Positions 19,343-28,207 of a stretch of DNA of 64,000 bases are shown here, piece by piece (within the stretch, counting starts at the first letter, position 1; each line of letters opens with the position of its first letter). The position numbers and the translations under genes were made by a program. The stretch is taken from the NCBI GenBank assembly GCA_002084425.1, contig NBLN01000005.1:125360-189359 (forward strand), read 5' to 3'. The notes beneath the pieces are model-generated. The model saw only the letters and a program-made list of their open reading frames with translations, was not told where the DNA came from and made no database searches. Origin of the DNA: Desulfobacteraceae bacterium 4572_130 (GTDB lineage Bacteria; Desulfobacterota; Desulfobacteria; Desulfobacterales; Desulfobacteraceae).

Positions 19343-19972
19343 TTAAATATTGATAATACTTACAACAACTAATAACTCCAATTAAAGGTTTTATAAAAAT
19401 TTGAGTTTGTTGATTTTTTTATTGTCACTAATCTTGCCCAAATGCGAACAAACAAATTTTTTCTTTGCAACTAGTATGAGGCAGATCTAATTTTTGGTTT
19501 GCCTCACAACAAAATATGAAAGAATATTAAGTAATTATAAATTTTTTTATATAAAAAATCTTTTAGGGTACAATATATAGTCTTTTTTTATTTAAAAAAT
19601 ACCGTATGTTGTATTTTTTTCCTTGCATAATTTTTTATTCCATAATAACCTGCCGGAAATATACTTTTAATAGAGCTAGTAAAGTTAAGCATTGTTAGTT
19701 CAATATAGCTATGCTATATCCACTTTTTTTAGGGTTTGATAAATATGTAAAAAGCCAAAATTGAAATATAGATAATTAAGTAAAACCCTTTTATACAAAG
19801 CCTATTATTTTTAAGGGCAGGACATTTTACTTTCTATATTTTGTATTTTTTATCCTTATTTTAAGCTACCATGTTATTAATACTAGAACAAAACATATGG
19901 ATAGATTTTAAAATAGCATCAAGGTTTTAAGAATTTATTATAACATTCCCTTTGCAAAAGAGAGAGGTTATT
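19343..19972. other. Gap upstream of glgA with repeat A and a palindrome
   Basis: Holds repeat A copy 3 (19469-19558) and a perfect palindrome ATATAGC-TAT-GCTATAT at 19703-19719, a possible operator or hairpin upstream of glgA. The rest is AT-rich with no gene I can support. GAGAGAGG stands just before the glgA ATG at 19973. Confidence 0.5.
19469..19558 (+). repeat. Repeat A, copy 3
   Basis: TATGAGGCAGATCTAATTTT, then TTGGTTTGCCTCACAAC, then GAAAGAATATTAAGTAATTAT. Same orientation as copy 1. The left half of the hairpin has decayed. Confidence 0.75.
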
Positions 19973-21637
19973 ATGGCAATTTGCCCAAAGTGTAATTCTA
20001 AAAGTTGTGTAAAAGATGGATTTGTTAAGGGTAAGCAACGTTATAAATGTAAATCTTGTAATTATAGACATACTGTACCTTTACCAAAAACAAAACAACT
20101 CAAAAAAAAAAAAAAAGTTGCAAAATTAAAAAAAAAAAAATCAGGAAAAACAAGAATTCTTATTGTGACTCCAGAAGTAACCTATCTTCCTGAGGATATG
20201 GGGGAAAAGTCTCACTATTCTGCAAAAGCAGGGGGTCTTGCTGATGTATCTGCTGCCCTAATCAGTGCATTATTTGAGGATAATTGTGATGTTCATGTTG
20301 CATTACCCAATTATCGTTCTATTGTTCATGAATACTCTACAAAGCCACATAACAGGGAGCTTACAAAAATTCGAAAGAATTTGGATGATGAAAGAATTCA
20401 TCTGGCATCTGATCGTGCATTTTATTATCTTCATAATATCTATTCAGGTTATTCTGACCAAGATCTCAGGGTATCCCTAGCTTTTCAAAGGGAAGTTATT
20501 AATAATATTATCCCAAGGGTTCAACCAGATATAATCCATTGCAACGACTGGATGACAGGTTTGATTCCTGCTATGGCAAGACAACTTGAAATCCCCTGCC
20601 TGTTTACAATTCATAATATTCATACTATCACTTCTACTATAGCGGAAATTGAGGATAGAGGCATTGATGCAGCATCTTTCTGGGAACAACTGTTTTTAAA
20701 ACACAAACCCTATAACTATGAAGAAAGTCGAGACTGGAACCTTGTTGATTTTTTAACTTCTGGTGTGTTTGCAGCTCATTATGTAAATACAGTTAGTCCA
20801 ACATTTTTAACTGAAATTGTTGAAAACCGTCATTCTTTCGTAAAAAATTCCTTGCAAAATGAGATAAGCAATAAATATGATTCTGGATGTGCTACAGGAA
20901 TTTTAAATGCACCTGAACCAGAATTAAATCCTACCATAGATGAGATGATTCATTGTAATTTTGGACCAAAAAATCACAGGGAAAAGAAAGCTGAAAATAA
21001 AAGATATCTTCAAGAAATACTTAATCTTGAAAAAAATGAAAATGCAGTTATATTTTTCTGGCCCTCAAGGCTTGATCCTGTGCAAAAAGGATGTCAACTT
21101 CTCACAGAAATTATGTATGATATTGTATCTCAATACTGGGATGCTAACCTTCAAATTGTTTCTGTGGCAGATGGAGAATATCAACAGCATTTTTATAATA
21201 TAGTAAAAGCTCATAGACTTGACCACAGAATTTCCATTTACGGATTTGACGATAAGCTGTCACGTCAGGCATTTGCTTCCAGTGATTTTCTGTTTATGCC
21301 ATCTTTATTTGAACCTTGTGGTCTTCCCCAAATGATTGGAGGCATTTATGGAACATTACCAATTGCTCACAATATAGGGGGACTCCATGATACAGTTCGA
21401 CAACTAAATCATGAGACAAATACAGGAAATGGATTTTTATTTAATACCTATGATTCTAATGGGTTTAAATGGGCAATAGACAAGGCAATGGATTTTCATT
21501 TTCTGGATCCAGATATTAAGGAAGCTCAAATTAAACGAATCATGATTGAGAGTACTCTTGAATTCAACCATACTAAATGTGCACAAGAATATATAAAATT
21601 ATATAAAAAAATGCTTGGGAGAAAATTTGTTGTCTAA
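19973..21637 (+). CDS. glgA: Glycogen synthase with N-terminal transposase-type zinc ribbon
   Basis: 554 residues. Residues 1-33 are a zinc ribbon of the kind at the start of IS1-type InsA and related transposases: C4, C7, C26, C29, with the GKQRYKCKSC signature. A lysine-rich linker (about 39-59) leads into a GT5 glycogen/starch synthase with KAGGLADVSAAL (Lys85 in the K-x-G-G-L site), IHCNDWMTGLIP, and the C-terminal PSLFEPCGLPQM motif. It transfers glucose from ADP- or UDP-glucose to glucan. The ATG at 19973 is chosen because GAGAGAGG precedes it; a TTG at 19952 is in frame but less likely. The whole fusion is one uninterrupted frame. glgB follows within 7 bases. Confidence 0.92.
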   Translation: MAICPKCNSKSCVKDGFVKGKQRYKCKSCNYRHTVPLPKTKQLKKKKKVAKLKKKKSGKTRILIVTPEVTYLPEDMGEKSHYSAKAGGLADVSAALISALFEDNCDVHVALPNYRSIVHEYSTKPHNRELTKIRKNLDDERIHLASDRAFYYLHNIYSGYSDQDLRVSLAFQREVINNIIPRVQPDIIHCNDWMTGLIPAMARQLEIPCLFTIHNIHTITSTIAEIEDRGIDAASFWEQLFLKHKPYNYEESRDWNLVDFLTSGVFAAHYVNTVSPTFLTEIVENRHSFVKNSLQNEISNKYDSGCATGILNAPEPELNPTIDEMIHCNFGPKNHREKKAENKRYLQEILNLEKNENAVIFFWPSRLDPVQKGCQLLTEIMYDIVSQYWDANLQIVSVADGEYQQHFYNIVKAHRLDHRISIYGFDDKLSRQAFASSDFLFMPSLFEPCGLPQMIGGIYGTLPIAHNIGGLHDTVRQLNHETNTGNGFLFNTYDSNGFKWAIDKAMDFHFLDPDIKEAQIKRIMIESTLEFNHTKCAQEYIKLYKKMLGRKFVV

Positions 21638-21644
21638 CCTAGGA

Positions 21645-23654
21645 ATGTTTAATGATCCTTATCTTCTTTGCCATGGCCATGTTATATCATCAAGGCTTAC
21701 AAAAGCCATTGCACTTGAAGATAAAATAAAACAAGCAAATAAGGGATCTTTGCGTTTTTTTGCAGATTACCACAAGACTTTTGGACTTCATTTTGAAAAT
21801 GATTCATGGATTTTCAGGGAATGGGCACCCAATGCCAGTGAGATTTTTATTACTTGCGAAAAAACATCTTGGCAAAAAAATAAAAACTTTCAACTTGAAA
21901 AAAAAAATAATCATATATTTGAAAAACGATTTTCAAAAAAAACTTTTTCTCATAAAGATCTTTTTAATCTTAGAGTTGTCTGGCAGGGGGGAGAAGGTGA
22001 TCGGCTTCCCACGGCAGCAACAAGAGTAGTGCAAGATCCCATAACCAAAATTTTTAATGCACAAGTATGGAATCCTAGGAAGAAATACAAATGGAAAATA
22101 AATAATTTTGCACCTGCACAAGAATCTCTTCTGATTTATGAAGCTCATGTGGGTATGGCAATGGAGGAAGACAGCATAGGTACCTATGCTGAATTTGAAA
22201 ATCATATTTTGCCTAGAATCCTAGATGCTGGGTATAATGCCATTCAATTAATGGCTATACCAGAACATCCCTATTATGCCTCCTTTGGCTATCATGTTGC
22301 AAATTTTTTTGCTCCCTCTTCAAGATTTGGAACTCCAGATGAACTTAAAAGTCTCATTGATACAGCCCACAAAATGGGTATAAGGGTATTAATAGATATT
22401 ATTCATTCCCATGCTGTAAATAATGAAGTAGAAGGCATTGCAAAGTTTGATGGTACCTGTTACCAATTTTTCCATGATGGACCCAAGGGTCATCACTATC
22501 AATGGGACTCAAGATGTTTTGATTATGGTAAACTTGAAGTATTAAAGTTCCTTTTATCAAACCTAAAATTCTGGATTGAAGAATTTAAAATTGATGGATT
22601 TAGATTTGATGGTATTACCAGCATGTTATTTAAGGATCATGGACTTGAGAGACCATTTACAAGCTATGAAGATTACTATTGTGATAATGTAGATGAGGAT
22701 GCCCTGTGTTATCTGTTCCTTGCCAATAGTTTAGTTCATGATATTAATCCTAATATTATTACCATTGCTGAAGATGTAAGTGGATATCCAGGACTTGCCG
22801 GTTCTATTTCAAAGGGTGGAACAGGATTTGATTATCGATTTTCAATGGGAATTGCTGATTTTTGGATTAAAATGTTAAAAGATTATAAAGATGAAGATTG
22901 GCACCTTGCAAATCTGTGGCATGAATTAACAACAAAAAGGCAAGAAGAAAAAACCATAAGCTATGCAGAATGTCATGATCAGGCACTGGTTGGTGATAAG
23001 ACCCATATAATGCATCTTATGTGCAGGCATATTTATACTTCCATGGAAAAGACTAATGAAAGTATTGAAGCTACTAGAGCAATAGCACTCCATAAAATGA
23101 TTCGTTTAATTACCATGGGCACAGCTGGATCAGGTTATCTTAATTTTATGGGCAATGAATTTGGGCATCCTGAATGGGTAGATTTTCCAACCCAAAGAAA
23201 TAATCTTTCCTTTCACTATGCAAGGCGTCAATGGTCCTTAAGAGATAATAAAGATTTGTATTATTCCTGCCTTGGAGAATTTGATAAAACAATGATTAAT
23301 CTTGTAAAAACCTATGATTTATTTTCTTCTTCCCATGTGGATCTTTTACATATTCATGAAGCTAACAAGGTTATTGCCTTTGAAAGAAATAGAATAATTT
23401 TTGTTTTTAATTTTAACCATTCCCATTCCTTTCCAGATTATATGTTTGATGTTGTGGAACAAGGTGAATATAAAATGCTTTTTAATTCCGATGAAATTCT
23501 CTTTGGAGGCAAAGGAAGACTTGATCAAAATCAAACTCATTTTACTATTTCTAATCCCAAAAAATTTGAAAACAGAAAGTTTTTAAGCCTTTACCTACCT
23601 ACAAGAACTGGTATTGTACTAAAATTACTTGAGTCCTCATCTACATATTTATAA
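21645..23654 (+). CDS. glgB: 1,4-alpha-glucan branching enzyme, eukaryote-like type
   Basis: About 669 residues. A GH13 enzyme with an N-terminal CBM48 part (SWIFREWAPNA). Catalytic motifs are DIIHSHAVNN (about 250), FRFDGITSM with nucleophile Asp322, AEDVSGYP with acid/base Glu376, and ECHDQALVGDKT with Asp445. The wording of these motifs, and of GYHVANFFAPSSRFGTP, is that of plant and yeast branching enzymes rather than of E. coli GlgB. It adds alpha-1,6 branches to glycogen. I start at the ATG at 21645, 7 bases after glgA; an in-frame TTG at 21615 would overlap glgA. The choice is uncertain. Confidence 0.92.
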   Translation: MFNDPYLLCHGHVISSRLTKAIALEDKIKQANKGSLRFFADYHKTFGLHFENDSWIFREWAPNASEIFITCEKTSWQKNKNFQLEKKNNHIFEKRFSKKTFSHKDLFNLRVVWQGGEGDRLPTAATRVVQDPITKIFNAQVWNPRKKYKWKINNFAPAQESLLIYEAHVGMAMEEDSIGTYAEFENHILPRILDAGYNAIQLMAIPEHPYYASFGYHVANFFAPSSRFGTPDELKSLIDTAHKMGIRVLIDIIHSHAVNNEVEGIAKFDGTCYQFFHDGPKGHHYQWDSRCFDYGKLEVLKFLLSNLKFWIEEFKIDGFRFDGITSMLFKDHGLERPFTSYEDYYCDNVDEDALCYLFLANSLVHDINPNIITIAEDVSGYPGLAGSISKGGTGFDYRFSMGIADFWIKMLKDYKDEDWHLANLWHELTTKRQEEKTISYAECHDQALVGDKTHIMHLMCRHIYTSMEKTNESIEATRAIALHKMIRLITMGTAGSGYLNFMGNEFGHPEWVDFPTQRNNLSFHYARRQWSLRDNKDLYYSCLGEFDKTMINLVKTYDLFSSSHVDLLHIHEANKVIAFERNRIIFVFNFNHSHSFPDYMFDVVEQGEYKMLFNSDEILFGGKGRLDQNQTHFTISNPKKFENRKFLSLYLPTRTGIVLKLLESSSTYL

Positions 23655-24396
23655 CTTATATGGAATATAGGAGTTAAATAAGTACTACTCACTTAACTTT
23701 CAAAGGAGTAAAAAATCTTAATTCCCTGGTAATAGAATATTTTTTAATCTAAAAAATGATATATTAGTTATCTATTTGTTATAAATTCTAAATAAATCCC
23801 CAAAAGACTGTTGAGCAACAGATTGTCTTTAGAATAAAATATATTATATCTGGGTATAACTATAAATATAGGACCAATTAAGCCATCATAATTTCTAATT
23901 TGTATTTCTTTAACCAGATTTTAATATTGTTTGTAAATCCCTATAAACAGAGCTTAATCTCTTATGCCCAAATTTCAGATTATAGGTATTACAATACATC
24001 TTCACCATAAAATTTGAACAAAATCAAGTATTGTGCAAAGGCCTCTATCTGTTGATAAAAGAGCAGCAACCCAACCTCGCTTTATTCACTGGAAACAAAA
24101 ATAATTCGGTATTGTCAACATAATATATATAGCTTGTAGTCCATAATTCCATTTAAAGTATAATTTAAACAAATATGATTTTTACTTTGAAAATTATATA
24201 AATTAATGTATTTTAAATTCTACATAATATATTATTTGTAACTATTTGCGATAAAAAGCCCAAAGAAAGAATTCACCAACCCTTCATAAAAAATTTTCAC
24301 ATAAAAATTCTAATATTATTTCTTTTATTAATAACTATAATAGTGAATAGTTATGATCTTTTTTAATATTTTAAATGAAAAAGGAAAAAATAATAA
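23655..24396. other. 742-base gap with a possible gene remnant
   Basis: AT-rich and without an open gene. On the minus strand around 24025-24090 a short frame reads GWVAALLSTDRGLCTI, which looks like the N-terminal core of an Ogt-type DNA alkyltransferase but is flanked by stops and not continued. This is weak. The 3' end of the gap holds an inverted repeat upstream of the TonB receptor gene. Confidence 0.35.
24331..24354. promoter_or_regulatory. Inverted repeat, candidate operator of the TonB receptor
   Basis: ATAACTAT and ATAGTTAT form eight-base arms around an eight-base spacer, 43 bases before the receptor start. Position and symmetry fit a repressor site. The regulator is unknown. Confidence 0.4.
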
Positions 24397-26403
24397 ATGA
24401 GAAAGAGCATTTGTTTTATTTTTCTAATTGTAATTTTGTGTAGTAATGCCTTTGCAAAGGTCTATGAGCTGGGTGAAATTGTTGTTTACGGGGATAAAAC
24501 AAAAACACAGGATATAACTCAAAGGGATACTATTACAGAAGATGATATAAAAAAAACAAATAGCAGAACAATTTCAGATGTATTTAAATATGTTCCCGGT
24601 ATTATTGTAACAAAAAATGCTAAAAACGAAGCTGATATAAGAGTTCATGGGCTTGGTCAAGATAAAACCTCTGTTTTTATAGATGGGATTCCATATTATG
24701 AAACAAAATATGGAATATTTAATTTGGACCAAATTCCTGCTGAAATTATATCTAAAATAGTTGTGGAAAAGGGAGCATCCTCTGTACTTTATGGTGCAGG
24801 AAATGCTATTGCTACAATTAATATAATAACAAAAGATGCTGACTTAAAAAAAACTTCCTTTAAATGTGAGCTTGAATTTGGTGAAAATAATACAAACAAT
24901 ATTAATCTTTCCCTAAATAAATCCTTTGAAAAATTTAAATATTGGATAAATGTTAATCATAAAGAATCTGATGGTTGGGATATGTCTGATCATTATGATG
25001 TAAAAGATGGTAAATATGGATATTATAATTTTAAGAACAATCAAGACTATTATACTCCAGTTTTAGCTAAAGATGGTGGATTAGAAGATGGTGGGTTAAG
25101 AAATAATTCTGATTATGAATCCAATAGTATTTGGGCAAGGCTTGGTTTTATACCAGATAAAACCAGTGAATATTATCTTAATTTTAATTATTTAAAATCA
25201 GAAAAAGGAATGCCACATGATATTCGTTCAGTACTAGCTTATAGTGATTTTACAAAGTTTTCTCGCTCTGAAAACTATGAAAAGATTGGTATAGATTTAA
25301 GTGCAAAGCACGATATAAATGAAATTTTTACTTTAAAAGAAAAATTTTTTTATCATACACATAAAGATGATTATCTTTCCTATGAAACACAGAACTATTC
25401 CAAATTATTGGCAACAAGTACATATAATGACAATTTAACAGGTTTTTCTATTTTACCTGAATTTTATTTTTCCCTAAAACATAATTTAAATTTTTCTGTT
25501 CATTATAAAGAAGATACACATAAAGAAAGATCTGAAATAACAGAATTATTTAAAACATATAAATCAAAAACCAGTTCAATTGGAGCAGAATATAACTTTT
25601 TTCCTAATGAAAAATTAAAAACAACTATTGGTGCAAGTTATGATAATTTTAAGGTTACTGATATAGAAGGGGATAACAATAAGCCTGATATTAATACTTT
25701 TAATCCCATGGCAGGTATAAATTATGAAATAAATGATAAATATTCTATTTTTACATCTATTGCTCAAAAAACAAAATTTCCTACTTTGGAGGAACTTTAT
25801 CATGATAGATATGGCAATGATTCTTTAAATGAAGAAGATTTTATAAATTATACAATTGGTACTAATGGTAATATCACTAAAAATATAAAATTTGATTTTT
25901 CATTATTTTATCATGATTTAAAAAATAGAATTATAAGAGATATAAATGACAAGAATAAATATAAAAATGTTGGACAAGAAAAAGTAAAAGGTTATGAAGC
26001 AGGAGTATCACTTATTTGCCCGAAACTAGAAACATTAAAGTTTGATATTAATTTTGTTTATAATAATGCAAAAAATAAAAGTAAAGATAGAACAACAGAT
26101 AAAATGCTTGGTATCCCTGAAAAACAATTAAAAATAGGTTTAGAATATGTTATACCAAGAATTAATGTTAAACTTAATTTAAATTCCCTTTATACAGGAC
26201 AACAATATGCAGAAACACCAGAAAGAGTAATAGTAAATTTAGACAGCTTCTGGGTTCATGATACTCGTATTTCAAAGGAAATTAACAAAAATACAAATAT
26301 TTATATATCTGCAAATAATATTTTTGATAAAAATTATGAAGAAGAATATGGTTTTCCAAGCCCAGGACGAAGTATTTTTATGGGTTTAAGCTATAAATAT
26401 TAA
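24397..26403 (+). CDS. TonB-dependent outer-membrane receptor
   Basis: 668 residues. A signal peptide (1-20, ending NAFA) is followed by a TonB-box-like segment (ELGEIVVYG), a plug domain (about 40-150, with VFKYVPGIIV, VFIDGIPYYE and VEKGASSVLYGAGNAIATINI), and a beta barrel of alternating strands ending IFMGLSYKY. It imports a metal chelate, cobamide or similar ligand using TonB energy. The substrate cannot be told from the sequence. No ABC importer or tonB is adjacent; cooC lies downstream on the other strand. A strong terminator follows at once, so it is a single-gene unit. Confidence 0.93.
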   Translation: MRKSICFIFLIVILCSNAFAKVYELGEIVVYGDKTKTQDITQRDTITEDDIKKTNSRTISDVFKYVPGIIVTKNAKNEADIRVHGLGQDKTSVFIDGIPYYETKYGIFNLDQIPAEIISKIVVEKGASSVLYGAGNAIATINIITKDADLKKTSFKCELEFGENNTNNINLSLNKSFEKFKYWINVNHKESDGWDMSDHYDVKDGKYGYYNFKNNQDYYTPVLAKDGGLEDGGLRNNSDYESNSIWARLGFIPDKTSEYYLNFNYLKSEKGMPHDIRSVLAYSDFTKFSRSENYEKIGIDLSAKHDINEIFTLKEKFFYHTHKDDYLSYETQNYSKLLATSTYNDNLTGFSILPEFYFSLKHNLNFSVHYKEDTHKERSEITELFKTYKSKTSSIGAEYNFFPNEKLKTTIGASYDNFKVTDIEGDNNKPDINTFNPMAGINYEINDKYSIFTSIAQKTKFPTLEELYHDRYGNDSLNEEDFINYTIGTNGNITKNIKFDFSLFYHDLKNRIIRDINDKNKYKNVGQEKVKGYEAGVSLICPKLETLKFDINFVYNNAKNKSKDRTTDKMLGIPEKQLKIGLEYVIPRINVKLNLNSLYTGQQYAETPERVIVNLDSFWVHDTRISKEINKNTNIYISANNIFDKNYEEEYGFPSPGRSIFMGLSYKY

Positions 26404-26427
26404 TTTAATTTTAAACTATGATTATTT

Positions 26428-26457
26428 AAAGGTGAGACTTTTGTCTCACCTTTTTTT
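26428..26457 (+). terminator. Rho-independent terminator of the TonB receptor gene
   Basis: GGTGAGAC-TTTT-GTCTCACC followed by seven T, 27 bases after the stop codon. Confidence 0.9.
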
Positions 26458-26565
26458 ATGGCAAATTAATATAAATTATCAAGAATAGGATTTTAATTTT
26501 CAGTAATAACCCTAACTAGACATAGAACATATTTAATAAAATAAAGTTGTTACTTTAAATTTGTT

Positions 26566-27318
26566 TTAAACAATATTTTTTACCATTCTATTAATTGCTG
26601 ATACAGCAGGAGAATCATCTGGAAGATCAAATAAAGATTTTTGCTTCATATCAAATTCCAAAAGAGCATTATCATGGGGAACTTTACAAATTATTGGAAT
26701 ACCAACTTTTTGTGCTTCCCCAAGAAATATATCTTCAAGTTTATCAGGAGCTTGATTTACAATAAGCCCTGTATTTTTCACATCAAGTTTAAGGTCATCA
26801 AGCATTTCACTTATTCTTGCAACTGCTCTTAAACCTCTTAAAGCATAATCAGTTACAAGAATGAGCATATCTATTTTCCCACTAGTTCTTCTGCTTAAAT
26901 GCTCCATGCCTGCTTCATTATCTACCAGAAGATATTTGTAATTTTTTTCTAATTGTTCAGTAAATCTGTTAAGAATATTGTTAACCATACAATAGCAGCC
27001 CTGTCCCTCCTGGCGACCCATAACCAGAAGATCAAATTCTTTTTGTTCAACAAGTACCTGATTCATAAGCATTTCAAGATAAACAACTTTATCCATTCCA
27101 GAAGGAATACCCTGGGGATCTTTCATAAAATTTTCCCTTATATCTCCCACACTTTTTTCAATTTTAATCCCTAGAGTTTCCCCTAGATTACTATTGGGAT
27201 CAGCATCTATTGCAAGTACAGGATAATCACCATTTTTTGCAAAACACCGTAATATAAGGGCAGATGCAGTTGTTTTACCAACGCCTCCTTTGCCAGCCAA
27301 TGCAATAATTTTACTCAT
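26566..27318 (-). CDS. cooC: CooC-type nickel-insertion ATPase
   Basis: 250 residues. A MinD/SIMIBI ATPase with deviant Walker A KGGVGKTT (10-17) and a C-x-C pair (C108, C110) in GQGCYCMVN, the nickel-binding motif at the CooC dimer interface. CooC loads nickel into carbon monoxide dehydrogenase. Its presence implies a CODH or CODH/acetyl-CoA synthase elsewhere in the genome, which would fit Wood-Ljungdahl metabolism. That is inference, since no CODH gene is in view. It is transcribed towards the TonB receptor gene and divergently from the AAA gene, so it is an orphan here. Confidence 0.9.
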   Translation of the reverse strand: MSKIIALAGKGGVGKTTASALILRCFAKNGDYPVLAIDADPNSNLGETLGIKIEKSVGDIRENFMKDPQGIPSGMDKVVYLEMLMNQVLVEQKEFDLLVMGRQEGQGCYCMVNNILNRFTEQLEKNYKYLLVDNEAGMEHLSRRTSGKIDMLILVTDYALRGLRAVARISEMLDDLKLDVKNTGLIVNQAPDKLEDIFLGEAQKVGIPIICKVPHDNALLEFDMKQKSLFDLPDDSPAVSAINRMVKNIV

Positions 27319-27391
27319 AATTATATTAATCCTATTTTAAAATATTAAAAAAATAATTGTGACATAATTTTATCTATAATTAACTCAAATT

Positions 27392-27420
27392 TTGACATAT
27401 ACTAGAAGTTTGGATATAAA
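27392..27420 (+). promoter_or_regulatory. Sigma70-type promoter of the AAA/unknown pair
   Basis: A consensus -35 TTGACA (27392-27397), a 17-base spacer and -10 TATAAA (27415-27420). It lies 62 bases upstream of the chosen ATG at 27482. Confidence 0.7.
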
Positions 27421-27481
27421 ATTTAACGGTATCATAAACTTACCATTTATGTTTTATAAAAATAGAAATCAAGAGAAACCT

Positions 27482-28207
27482 ATGCACATAAAAAATATTA
27501 ACTTATTTACTCAAAAATATCCTAGTAAAAAACACTATCCTTTTAATCTTGATATTTTCCAACAAACTCCTATTGTAAAATTTTATTCACCAATCACCTT
27601 TTTTATAGGTGAAAATGGTACAGGTAAATCTACACTTCTTAAAGCAATTGCACTTAAATGTGGAATTCATATATGGGGAGATGCAAAATCTTGTTATAAA
27701 GCTAACCCATATAGTGAAATTCTTTATGAATTTATGAAAGTAAATTGGACATTAGATAAAGTGAGTGGTTCATATTTTGATTCTGAATTATCCCGAACCT
27801 TTGCTCAATATTTAGATGAATGGGCAGAGTCTGATCCTGATGTTTTTAAATACTTTGGAGGCAAATCACTTTTAACCCAATCCCATGGTCAGTCTCTTAT
27901 GTCATATTTTACTAGTCGTTATAAAATTAAAGGTGTTTATTTTCTTGATGAACCTGAAACAGCTTTATCTCCTAAAAATCAATTAAAACTTTTAAAATTA
28001 TTTCAAAAAACAGGTGAAAAAGGGCATGCACAATTTATTATTGCCACTCATTCACCTATTCTTCTAGCATGTCCAAATGCTGATATTTATAATTTTGACT
28101 CCCTACCATTAAAAAGAATTACCTATGAAAAAACTCAGCATTATCAAACTTATAAAAGTTTTTTTTCTGATAGATCAAAATTTTTAGATAACAGGAGTGA
28201 ATTATAA
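27482..28207 (+). CDS. Predicted AAA/ABC-type ATPase (COG3910-like)
   Basis: 241 residues. A compact ABC-like ATPase domain with Walker A GENGTGKS (about 43-50), a Walker B YFLDEPETALSP (about 153-164), and the H-loop IATHSPIL. The opening (HIKNINLF, then YPFN) fits the predicted-ATPase family often written off as a stand-alone ABC-like protein. Function of the family is not established. The frame is open back to a TTG at 27392, but that codon is the first half of the -35 box. I use the ATG at 27482. Its stop overlaps the next start (TAATG), so the two proteins are probably made together. Confidence 0.8.
   Translation: MHIKNINLFTQKYPSKKHYPFNLDIFQQTPIVKFYSPITFFIGENGTGKSTLLKAIALKCGIHIWGDAKSCYKANPYSEILYEFMKVNWTLDKVSGSYFDSELSRTFAQYLDEWAESDPDVFKYFGGKSLLTQSHGQSLMSYFTSRYKIKGVYFLDEPETALSPKNQLKLLKLFQKTGEKGHAQFIIATHSPILLACPNADIYNFDSLPLKRITYEKTQHYQTYKSFFSDRSKFLDNRSEL

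Noticed and set aside
21615-21645. TTG start for glgB overlapping glgA
   Set aside because: The ATG at 21645 lies just after glgA and leaves the conserved domain intact; the extra ten residues add nothing recognisable.
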